From the NCBI GenBank assembly GCA_036502165.1, contig DASXZC010000554.1, positions 1 to 10,117 of the forward strand: a stretch of DNA of 10,117 bases. Reading direction: 5' to 3'. A program made the translations under genes and the position numbers. Source of the DNA: F-183 sp036502165. GTDB taxonomy: Bacteria > Acidobacteriota > Terriglobia > Bryobacterales > Bryobacteraceae. Positions 1-5,691 of the stretch are shown here, piece after piece. Position 1 is the stretch's first letter. Each line of letters begins with the position of its first letter. The notes beneath the pieces are model-generated. The model had not been told where the DNA came from and did not search any database. It saw only the letters and a program-made list of their open reading frames with translations.

Positions 1-284
1 GCGGCAGACTCTATACGGATAAGCCAACCAGTCCGCACCTGTTGCTTCCGCGCATCAAAGCGCGGCTCTATTTTGGACACGCCGATCAGGATCCCACGAT
101 GGACGCCGCCGCGATCGAACGATTCGACGAAGCGCTCAAGCAATGGGGAGGCACGTTCGAGAGCGAAATCTACTCGGGCGCGAGCCACGGCTGGACGGCT
201 GCCGGATCTCCCGTCTACAATCCCGAGCAGGCCGAGCGCGCGTTTGAAAAGTTGACGGAGCTGTTTTCCGTGACTCTTAAATAG
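1..284 (+). CDS. Dienelactone hydrolase family protein, C-terminal part (5' end outside window)
   Basis: This is the last 93 or so residues of an alpha/beta hydrolase that resembles the dienelactone hydrolase family; the reading frame is open from base 3 to the TAG at 282-284. Two landmarks are visible. A strand ending in GHADQDP carries the acid residue region of the catalytic triad, and SGASHGWT carries the likely catalytic histidine followed by the G-W/F usual in this family. The nucleophile cysteine or serine would lie upstream of the window. Enzymes of this family hydrolyse lactones or esters in the cytoplasm, but the substrate cannot be read from this fragment. The end overlaps the 3' end of the minus-strand lacI-type gene by 8 bp, so there is no room for a separate terminator. 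Another alpha/beta hydrolase subfamily is possible. Confidence 0.8.
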   Translation, partial: GRLYTDKPTSPHLLLPRIKARLYFGHADQDPTMDAAAIERFDEALKQWGGTFESEIYSGASHGWTAAGSPVYNPEQAERAFEKLTELFSVTLK

Positions 285-1284
285 GCCGCGTCGTCTCGCG
301 GATCACCAGCTTCGTTTCGACCATGAGATCCTGTTGCGTCCCTCCGTGGGCGGCCGCCGGCTCAGGCACCAGTGCATGAAATGCGCGCTCGCCGAGCTCA
401 GTTCTCGACAGCCGCACCGTCGTCAATGGCGGATCCGTGAACTGCGCGAGCCAGATGTCATCGAAGCCGATCACCGACATGTCCCCCGGCACTGACAATC
501 CGGCCGCTTGAATCCCACGCATCATCCCGATCGCCGTCAGATCGTTGGACGCCAGCACAGCGGTAGGACGCACTCCCAGTTGCAGAAGACGCGCGATCGC
601 CGCCAGTCCGCCTTCCACTTTGTGATCGCCTTCGACGACGAGCCGGTTATCCTCATGGATCCCGTAACGGCTCAGCGAGCGCAGGAACGCGAGCCTGCGA
701 ATCTGTGCGGACTTTAAATGGGGAGGCCCGCTCACGAATCCGATCCTGCGATGTCCGAGCGCGACCAGATGGTCGATCGCTTCGTCGATGCCGCTCTCAT
801 AATTGACCGCGATATTCGCGATCCCCTCGCGCGGAGTCGCCACGTCGAGAAAGACCATCGGCACCTTGCGCCGCGCCAGTTGGTCGATGAGATGGTTATC
901 CATTTCGGACGTCATGATGGCGACGCCGTCGACGCGGCGCTCGACCATGCGGCGGACGCATCCGGCCATCTTTTGCGGATCGTAATCCGTCGAGCCGATC
1001 AGCAGGTCGAACCCTTGACCGACCGCGACATCCTCGAAGCCTTTGATCACTTCCGGGAAGAACGGATTCGTGATGTCGGAGACGATCAGGCCCAGCAGGC
1101 GGCTGCGGCCGGAGACGAGCGATCGCGCGGGTTCGCTCGGATAATATTCGAGCTCCTCGATCGCTGCCCAGACGCGTTCGGCAGTCTCGGCATCGACTAG
1201 CGCGGGCGTGTTAATGGTGCGCGAAACCGTGGTGGTCGACACCTTTGCACGGCTTGCAACTTGATGAATCGTCGGTTTCGCCAT
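277..1284 (-). CDS. LacI-family transcriptional repressor
   Basis: This 335-residue protein has the normal length for the family. It starts MAKPTIHQVASRAKVSTTTVSR, the canonical LacI helix-turn-helix (residues about 4-25). A hinge follows (about 47-60, YYPSEPARSL), with the leucine that wedges the operator minor groove. Next comes a periplasmic-binding-protein-like effector domain (about 61-335), recognisable from GLIVSDITNPFF, GHRRIGFVSGP, AVLASNDLTAIGMM and VIGFDD. Such proteins are cytoplasmic dimers or tetramers that release DNA, or bind it, when a small ligand (usually a sugar) is present; the ligand is not deducible here. The ATG at 1282-1284 is the start because the HTH begins at residue 4; no clear Shine-Dalgarno sequence precedes it. 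An operator-like 14-mer abuts the start codon (autoregulation is likely) and a second lies upstream of the divergent TonB receptor gene, which is the likely target. Confidence 0.95.
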   Translation of the reverse strand: MAKPTIHQVASRAKVSTTTVSRTINTPALVDAETAERVWAAIEELEYYPSEPARSLVSGRSRLLGLIVSDITNPFFPEVIKGFEDVAVGQGFDLLIGSTDYDPQKMAGCVRRMVERRVDGVAIMTSEMDNHLIDQLARRKVPMVFLDVATPREGIANIAVNYESGIDEAIDHLVALGHRRIGFVSGPPHLKSAQIRRLAFLRSLSRYGIHEDNRLVVEGDHKVEGGLAAIARLLQLGVRPTAVLASNDLTAIGMMRGIQAAGLSVPGDMSVIGFDDIWLAQFTDPPLTTVRLSRTELGERAFHALVPEPAAAHGGTQQDLMVETKLVIRETTRPI

Positions 1285-1297
1285 GAAAACGTTTGCA
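1284..1297. promoter_or_regulatory. LacI-family operator-like site 1 (repressor gene side)
   Basis: TGAAAACGTTTGCA is a nearly perfect dyad around a central CG, with one mismatched pair, and fits the general LacI/CcpA-type pattern TGWAANCGNTNWCA at 13 of 14 positions. It begins on the last base of the repressor start codon and lies about 22-35 bases downstream of the predicted repressor transcript start. Binding there would block elongation, so autoregulation is the likely meaning. The pattern match is seen directly; the function is inferred from location and from the site 2 copy. Confidence 0.6.
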
Positions 1298-1317
1298 CGA
1301 AAGCAGCTCTTCGTGCA
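1294..1317 (-). promoter_or_regulatory. Inverted repeat in the repressor mRNA leader
   Basis: TGCACGAA and TTCGTGCA form an exact 8-bp inverted repeat with an 8-base spacer, 9 bases before the repressor ATG on the minus strand. In RNA it can form a hairpin whose loop holds the only purine-rich (GAG) stretch near the start codon, so it could lower translation. As DNA it could instead be a dyad binding site. It partly overlaps operator site 1. Confidence 0.4.
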
Positions 1318-1325
1318 TGTGCTTT

Positions 1326-1355
1326 GTTATACGCCATTTACGCCCTCCAGGGCAA
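1326..1355 (-). promoter_or_regulatory. Predicted sigma-70 promoter of the lacI-type gene
   Basis: Read on the minus strand, TTGCCC (-35, at 1355-1350) and TATAAC (-10, at 1331-1326) are separated by 18 bases, matching the consensus at 4 of 6 and 5 of 6 positions. Transcription would start near 1319 and give a leader of about 35 bases that contains the inverted repeat and reads through operator site 1. The call rests on consensus only. Confidence 0.45.
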
Positions 1356-1407
1356 GCTAAATGCGAGACCCGCCCAAAACAAATCGGACCAGTACAAAAG
1401 AAACCCC

Positions 1408-1437
1408 TTGACTCCGATCGCGAATCTGACTTAACAT
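1408..1437 (+). promoter_or_regulatory. Predicted sigma-70 promoter of the TonB receptor gene
   Basis: TTGACT at 1408-1413 (5 of 6 to the -35 consensus) and TAACAT at 1432-1437 (4 of 6 to the -10) are 18 bases apart. The predicted start point is near 1444, inside operator-like site 2, which is a classic position for repression. The mRNA leader would be about 170 bases long. Confidence 0.45.
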
Positions 1438-1440
1438 TCA

Positions 1441-1454
1441 TGAAAACGTTACCA
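1441..1454. promoter_or_regulatory. LacI-family operator-like site 2 (receptor gene side)
   Basis: TGAAAACGTTACCA shares its first ten bases and 12 of 14 overall with site 1 at 1284-1297. It matches TGWAANCGNTNWCA at 13 of 14 positions. Its dyad is less perfect (two mismatched pairs), so binding may be weaker than at site 1. It begins 3 bases after the predicted -10 box of the receptor promoter, where bound repressor would exclude RNA polymerase. Confidence 0.6.
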
Positions 1455-1574
1455 TTTCGATTTTGGAGTGCTGGGACCACGTCCGGGACCAGGCAGGCCA
1501 TGACGGCAGGTAACAGTCACGTAGAAAACAGATTGCTAAACAGGGGATCCGAAAGATATCCCGGTTAGATTGAC

Positions 1575-1595
1575 GCAAGCTCTTGTCCAGCTTGC
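1575..1595 (+). promoter_or_regulatory. Hairpin in the TonB receptor mRNA leader, just before the ribosome binding site
   Basis: GCAAGCT and AGCTTGC are a perfect 7-bp inverted repeat with a 7-base loop. The stem ends 5 bases before the AAAGGGA Shine-Dalgarno sequence at 1601-1607. It leaves the ribosome site free, so it would more likely stabilise the 5' end of the message or tune access than terminate it; there is no U-tract after it. Confidence 0.35.
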
Positions 1596-1612
1596 CAATG
1601 AAAGGGAACACC

Positions 1613-4600
1613 ATGCGCCACGTTGCACCCATCAAGATTGGCTTGATGGCTTTATTGTTCACTGCCGCCGCATTCGCCCAACGAGATCTCGGAACCATAG
1701 TCGGAACCGTTACAGATCAACAAGGCGCGGCGGTCCCCAATGCCAAAGTTACAGTCATCGAGGACGCGACGGGGCTGAAGTATCAGCTCGAAACGTCCGC
1801 TACAGGCGAATTCGTCCGTCCGGCCCTCAAGCCCAGCACCTACTCCGTCGAGGTGGAAGCAGCCGGATTCAAAAAGGCCGTCCAACATAACATCCTGCTG
1901 ACAGCCGGCGACCGTACGGGTGTCACCATCGCCCTCACCGTCGGCGAAGTGAACCAAAGTATCGAAGTATCCGCGGCCGCGCCGCTGCTGCAGACCGAGT
2001 CAACCATTCTCGGCGCTGACGTCGATGCCAAGCAACTGTCGGAATTGCCGCTCGGCGGACAGCGCGACTTCGCGTTCCTTGCCCGCCTTTCGCCAGGTGT
2101 CGTACCCGCCGAACCCGGCGCGCGTGACGCTCAGGGCGGTGGATTTTCCGCTAACGGTGTCCGTTCGAACGGACAGAATAACTTCCTGCTGAACGGCGTC
2201 GACAACAACGTCAACGTCATCGACTTCTTGAACCAGACCTCTTACGTGATCGGGCCCTCGATGGACGCGATCGGCGAAATGCGCGTCATGACCAACGGCT
2301 ACAACGCTGAATACGGCCGCGGAGCTGGCGGCGTTGTTAACGTCACGCTGAAATCCGGCACGAACGAAATTCACGGCGCGATATTCGAATATTTGCAAAA
2401 CCGCGACTTGAACGCGAACCGCTGGGAGAACAATGCGAACGGCAACCCGCGCGGTGCATACGGTCAGAACCAGTTCGGCGCAGCCGTCGGCGGACCGGCG
2501 ATCAAGAATCGCACATTCTGGTTTGCCGATTACCAGGGCACGCGCCTGACCTCGACCGGCGGCGCTGTGGCGAACCTCGGCACCTCCGGATACTTCACCA
2601 TTCCGACGCCGGAAATGAAGACCGGTGATTTCTCACGGCTTCTGACTGGCGGCACCAACGGAGTGATTTATGATCCGACTTCGACCCGGACCGTGAATGG
2701 CGTCGAAACGAGAACCCCCTTCCCCGGCAACAAGATTCCCGCAAGCCAGATCGATCCGGCCGCCGCAAAAATCATGGCGCTGTTCCCGTCGCCCAATGCT
2801 CCTTACCCTGCGACTGGAATTCCGCAGAACGACTACTTCACCACCACGAGCGGCACCCTCCAAAACAACCAGTGGGATATTCGTGCCGATCACCGGATCA
2901 GCGACAAGGACAGCATCTTCGGCAGCATTAGCTGGTCGACAACCGACAAGTTCAACGCGCAGCCTCTTCCCGGCGCACTCGATGCGACCTACTTCAACTC
3001 GAACGCCGAAGAAGATTTGGCCCGCAATGCAATGATCAGCTACACCCGTGTCTGGAACCCCACGATCATCAGCGAGACTCGCGTTGCTTTTACCCGCCTC
3101 GTGACCTCTCGTGTGCAGGCTAACCCGAATACTGACCAGTACACTGCGTTCGGTATCGGTGGCTTCGATCCCACGACCGCCCTCAATGGAGGTTTGCCTT
3201 CCGTTAACATGAACCGCTACAGCGGTTGGGGCGCTTCGGATTGGCTGCCTTCGAAGGAATACAACAACGTCATGGATTTCATCCAGAACTTGTCTGTCAC
3301 CAAGGGAACCCATTCCTACAAGTTTGGTGCCGAGTTCCGCGAAATCAAGTTCCCGTTCTTCCAGGTGCCCAGCCCCCACGGCGATATGACGTTTGACCGG
3401 CGCAACACGGCCAACCAGGCAGTGGATCCGACCGGTTCTACCACCGGCGATGAGTACGCCTCTTTTTTGTCCGGCCAAGTCTATTCCGGTCAGCTTTCGA
3501 CCACAAACTTCGTCTCGTCGCAGAAGTCCGCTTGGGCGTTCTTTGCGCAGGACGATTGGAAGATCAGCCGCAAGCTCACCATCAACTACGGCGTTCGCTA
3601 CGAACTGTTCTCGCCGATCGGCGAGCGCTTCGGGCGCCAGTCGAACTTTGATTTTCAGAACCTGACGCTCTACATCCCGAAGGGCCCGAACCAGGATGCA
3701 GCTCTGCCGCCGAACTTCGCCAGCGCATTCCCCGAGGTGAAAGTTTCGCGTGGACAAGTGGAGAACACTCTGATCCCCTGGGATAAGACTGACATCGCTC
3801 CGCGCATCGGCATCGCATACAACCTTCTTCCGAAGACTGTGTTCCGTATCGGCTACGGTATCTTCTACGGCGGCGAAGAGAACCAGGGTGGCAACCCGAA
3901 CCGTGGCGAATCTGTGCCGTTCAACGAAACCGTCAATCTCGCTTCTCCCGCCGGTGTCAGCGCGTTTGACCCGAGCCCGTACTTCTCGGCCGGCTTCCAC
4001 AACGGCTTTCCGACCAACGTCTTCACCTTGCCGGCGCCGATCTCGTTCCGCGGCATTTCGCCCGACTTCCTCAATTCGCTCGTTCACAAGTGGAACGTCG
4101 CGCTTCAGCATGAGTTCAAAGGCGGCAATGCACTCGAGCTCTCCTATGTTGGTAACCATCAGGCGCACTCACTGCTGCAACCCGACTTCAACGCATGTCC
4201 CAATTCGCCCATCTCTGGCATCAGCTGCAACACGCTGCGGCCGTATCCGGACATCGGCGGAATCAGCGGAACTGCTTCGAACGGCTTCGGTAACTATGAA
4301 GGCATGACTGCTAAGTTGGAGAAGCGCTTCTCCGCCGGCTGGCAATACATGTTCGCCTACACCTACGGTCACGCTCTTGCCAATAGCGGAACGACGTTGA
4401 GCGGTTCGAACGGGTTCACCTACCTGGACAACACCAACCTGTCTACCAGCTATTCGAGCGCCGCCTGGGACATCCGTCATTCGGTCGTAGCCAATTTCCT
4501 CTACGAATTCCCGTTCGGCAAGGGCAAGAAGTATCTGAGTGGCAATGCCCTTGCAAACGCGATCGTCGGCGGATGGCAGGCTAACGCAATCTTCACCTTC

Positions 4601-5050
4601 CGCACAGGCTCGCCGTTCACTATCCGCGGCAACAATTGCGTCGGACTGTGGAACGGTTGCATGGGCCAGTTGACTACCGGCAAGCAGCCGAACGCTGCGC
4701 CTTCGAACGGACGAAACGCGAACGAATGGTTCGACGTTACGGCGTTCGGATCCTTCAACGCCGCTGGGGTGTTCGTGCCCAACACGCCGACCCCGGGAAC
4801 CTACGGCAACAACGGCCTGCAAACCAACTATGCCCCCGGTCAGCGCAACGTCGATCTGTCGCTCTTCAAGGCGATCAACTTTACCGAGCGCTTCAAGGGT
4901 CAGTTCCGCGCAGAGGCCTTCAATCTGGCCAACACCCCGCAATGGGGTACGCCGGACAACAACGTTTATGATTCGAACTTCGGTCGGATCACGAGCACTC
5001 AGACTGGTTCGGAACGCCGCATCCAACTGGCGTTGCGCATCATGTTCTAA
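1613..5050 (+). CDS. Oar-like TonB-dependent outer-membrane receptor with N-terminal carboxypeptidase-regulatory-like domain
   Basis: The protein has 1145 residues. A signal peptide is clear: a positive start (MRH, later K8), a hydrophobic core (GLMALLFTAAAFA), and likely cleavage after A22. Residues about 27-108 form a beta-sandwich of the carboxypeptidase-regulatory/Cna-B-like type (GTIVGTVTDQQGAAVPNAKV, GEFVRPALKPSTYSVEV, GFKK). A TonB plug follows (about 115-255), with FLLNGVDNN, GYNAEYGRGAGGVVNV and LKSGTNEIHG. The rest is a long beta-barrel that ends in aromatic RIMF, as outer-membrane barrels do. Such receptors import oligosaccharides or other large substrates using TonB energy; the substrate is unknown. 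The ATG at 1613 is chosen over the upstream TTG at 1583 because AAAGGGA lies 5 bases before it and the signal peptide then starts directly. A LacI-type operator-like site overlaps its promoter. No frameshift is seen, and no clear TonB box. Confidence 0.93.
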   Translation: MRHVAPIKIGLMALLFTAAAFAQRDLGTIVGTVTDQQGAAVPNAKVTVIEDATGLKYQLETSATGEFVRPALKPSTYSVEVEAAGFKKAVQHNILLTAGDRTGVTIALTVGEVNQSIEVSAAAPLLQTESTILGADVDAKQLSELPLGGQRDFAFLARLSPGVVPAEPGARDAQGGGFSANGVRSNGQNNFLLNGVDNNVNVIDFLNQTSYVIGPSMDAIGEMRVMTNGYNAEYGRGAGGVVNVTLKSGTNEIHGAIFEYLQNRDLNANRWENNANGNPRGAYGQNQFGAAVGGPAIKNRTFWFADYQGTRLTSTGGAVANLGTSGYFTIPTPEMKTGDFSRLLTGGTNGVIYDPTSTRTVNGVETRTPFPGNKIPASQIDPAAAKIMALFPSPNAPYPATGIPQNDYFTTTSGTLQNNQWDIRADHRISDKDSIFGSISWSTTDKFNAQPLPGALDATYFNSNAEEDLARNAMISYTRVWNPTIISETRVAFTRLVTSRVQANPNTDQYTAFGIGGFDPTTALNGGLPSVNMNRYSGWGASDWLPSKEYNNVMDFIQNLSVTKGTHSYKFGAEFREIKFPFFQVPSPHGDMTFDRRNTANQAVDPTGSTTGDEYASFLSGQVYSGQLSTTNFVSSQKSAWAFFAQDDWKISRKLTINYGVRYELFSPIGERFGRQSNFDFQNLTLYIPKGPNQDAALPPNFASAFPEVKVSRGQVENTLIPWDKTDIAPRIGIAYNLLPKTVFRIGYGIFYGGEENQGGNPNRGESVPFNETVNLASPAGVSAFDPSPYFSAGFHNGFPTNVFTLPAPISFRGISPDFLNSLVHKWNVALQHEFKGGNALELSYVGNHQAHSLLQPDFNACPNSPISGISCNTLRPYPDIGGISGTASNGFGNYEGMTAKLEKRFSAGWQYMFAYTYGHALANSGTTLSGSNGFTYLDNTNLSTSYSSAAWDIRHSVVANFLYEFPFGKGKKYLSGNALANAIVGGWQANAIFTFRTGSPFTIRGNNCVGLWNGCMGQLTTGKQPNAAPSNGRNANEWFDVTAFGSFNAAGVFVPNTPTPGTYGNNGLQTNYAPGQRNVDLSLFKAINFTERFKGQFRAEAFNLANTPQWGTPDNNVYDSNFGRITSTQTGSERRIQLALRIMF

Positions 5051-5078
5051 ATTCACTGGATCGACGTTCGCTTAGCGG

Positions 5079-5108
5079 AATGGCCCTCCTTCACAGGAGG
5101 GCCATTTT
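5079..5108 (+). terminator. Rho-independent terminator of the TonB receptor gene
   Basis: AATGGCCCTCCT and AGGAGGGCCATT form a perfect 12-bp stem around a TCAC tetraloop, with a short T-run (TTTT at 5105-5108) that is partly in the stem. It lies 28 bases after the receptor stop codon. It is strong for plus-strand transcription; the minus-strand side lacks a U-tract. Confidence 0.9.
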
Positions 5109-5131
5109 GCATGCCGGTGATAAGCTGAGGG

Positions 5132-5470
5132 TTGCCCCACGATTGTCTCGAACGCCGCAGCCTTGCCTTTCATCGCGCCATCGCCGCGAAGCTCCGCGCA
5201 CAGCCGGAGTTGATGGCCATCGCGTTCGACAATCTTGACCGCTGGAGCAAGCCGGGAAACAGATCGCAACCCTATCTCGACACGTGGCGCACGCCGCTTG
5301 GCCGGCCGCGCGAGGAGCTCCTCGCGATGCTTGAGGAGGACACGCCGGAGATGACGGAACTCCGCCAATCGAGCCCGTTCGCCGGGATCCTCGAGCCGAA
5401 GGAGCGTTGGCACATCTATGACACGTTTGAATCTGGAACACATCATCCAGGCGGCGGGGACGATCGCTGA
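5132..5470 (+). CDS. Small conserved hypothetical protein, probable first gene of a toxin-antitoxin-like pair
   Basis: This 112-residue soluble, mostly helical protein has no signal peptide or membrane segment. I recognise its style (LAFHRAIAAKLR, SQPYLDTWR, SPFAGILEPKERW, GTHHPGGGDDR) from conserved hypothetical proteins that sit directly upstream of, and overlap, nucleotidyltransferase-like genes; that memory has not been checked. The downstream partner survives here only as a stub beginning at 5418, so the protein is likely an orphan. The start is uncertain. The frame opens at 5129 after a TGA, the only early start is TTG at 5132, and the GAGGG before it touches the start codon, leaving no spacing. 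It also follows the receptor terminator with no evident promoter. The gene may therefore be silent or decaying, although its frame is intact to the natural-looking end. Confidence 0.6.
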   Translation: MPHDCLERRSLAFHRAIAAKLRAQPELMAIAFDNLDRWSKPGNRSQPYLDTWRTPLGRPREELLAMLEEDTPEMTELRQSSPFAGILEPKERWHIYDTFESGTHHPGGGDDR

Positions 5471-5522
5471 CGCGATACCCGAGCGTAGATCACCGCTATC
5501 TTGTTGTTTTCGTATCACTTAG
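5418..5522 (+). pseudogene. 5' stub of a nucleotidyltransferase-like gene (AbiEii/DUF6036 style)
   Basis: An ATG at 5418, 53 bases inside the end of the preceding gene, opens a 34-codon frame. The first 18 or so residues (MTRLNLEHIIQAAGTIAD) look like the conserved N-terminus of nucleotidyltransferase-type proteins that follow the 5132-5470 family. The expected VVGSQA-type catalytic stretch is missing, and the last residues (from about 5472) do not resemble the family. Overlap of the two reading frames is what I recall for intact pairs. The break falls at the point where a minus-strand recombinase-like stub also ends, so truncation by deletion is the best reading. Family naming is from memory. 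Confidence 0.5.
5470..5518 (-). pseudogene. 5' stub of a serine recombinase (resolvase/invertase type), frameshifted and truncated
   Basis: On the minus strand, GAGGAG (5528-5523) precedes a GTG start at 5518-5516, and the first codons read MIRK. One base out of frame, codons at 5502-5473 then read KIAVIYARVS, which is the signature N-terminal strand of serine recombinases, including the YARVS stretch that carries the catalytic serine. Removing the single C at 5506 would join the two parts into one frame. After the following Arg the sequence becomes the antisense of the nucleotidyltransferase stub, so the rest of the gene is gone. The stretch is short and could be chance, but ribosome site, start and motif line up in the right order. 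Confidence 0.45.
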
Positions 5523-5595
5523 CTCCTCTTCCGTTTGATCCCCAGAATCACCGTCGAGCCCCGGATTCGAACAGTTCAGCGCATTCTGGTGGCGT

Positions 5596-5627
5596 AGCCT
5601 ACCTAGGCTCCGATACACTCTTAGAGT
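5596..5627 (+). promoter_or_regulatory. Possible promoter/operator region of the radical SAM gene
   Basis: Two adjacent dyads are seen: AGCCTA-CC-TAGGCT (5596-5609) and ACTCT-T-AGAGT (5617-5627). Between and overlapping them is TACACT (5614-5619), a 4-of-6 match to a -10 box; no convincing -35 box is found, which would fit an activator- or alternative-sigma-dependent promoter. The leader to the ATG at 5692 would be about 65 bases. Beyond this and the two gene stubs, I see nothing else in 5523-5691. Confidence 0.3.
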
Positions 5628-5691
5628 CGAAGTACTAGACGTTGAGTTTCAAGCTGCTTTACCATCTCAAACCCGCAAGGAAGCATTGATC

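Larger units (their letters stand above)
1285..1612. other. Divergent intergenic control region between repressor and receptor
   Basis: This 328-base stretch separates the repressor gene (leftward) from the TonB receptor gene (rightward). The short open frames crossing it on both strands show no recognisable protein and have no good ribosome binding site. It contains one promoter per direction, two related operator-like 14-mers about 157 bases apart, a leader hairpin on each side, and a weaker GGGAT/ATCCC inverted repeat at 1544-1562. A direct repeat of GGGACCA lies near 1474-1492. The two operators could be bridged by a DNA loop. Confidence 0.6.

Noticed and set aside
718..1200. Plus-strand open frame antisense to the repressor gene
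   Set aside because: Composition is Asp/Arg/Ala-rich as expected of a shadow, and the repressor on the other strand is unmistakable.
1583..1612. Upstream TTG start for the TonB receptor
   Set aside because: It adds ten residues before the signal peptide, has no ribosome site, and its codons form part of the leader hairpin; ATG at 1613 has AAAGGGA at good spacing.
2633..4168. Long minus-strand open frame (511 codons) inside the TonB receptor gene, and a second one at 4169-5056
   Set aside because: Both lie antisense to a well-supported receptor gene, show Arg/Val/Glu-rich composition typical of high-GC shadow frames, and contain no recognisable domain or ribosome site.
5072..5518. Minus-strand open frame of 148 codons starting at the GTG at 5518
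   Set aside because: Only its ribosome site and first few codons seem real (recombinase stub); the rest is antisense to the 5132-5470 gene and the terminator.
5545..5575. tRNA T-loop-like GTTCGAATCC on the minus strand, possible tRNA fragment or attachment site
   Set aside because: The flanking bases do not pair as a T-stem, no acceptor or anticodon arm can be built, and no second copy is seen. It is noted only because it lies near the recombinase stub.
5686..5691. TTG two codons upstream as start of the radical SAM gene
   Set aside because: Spacing to AAGGAAG is too short; the ATG at 5692 fits better.
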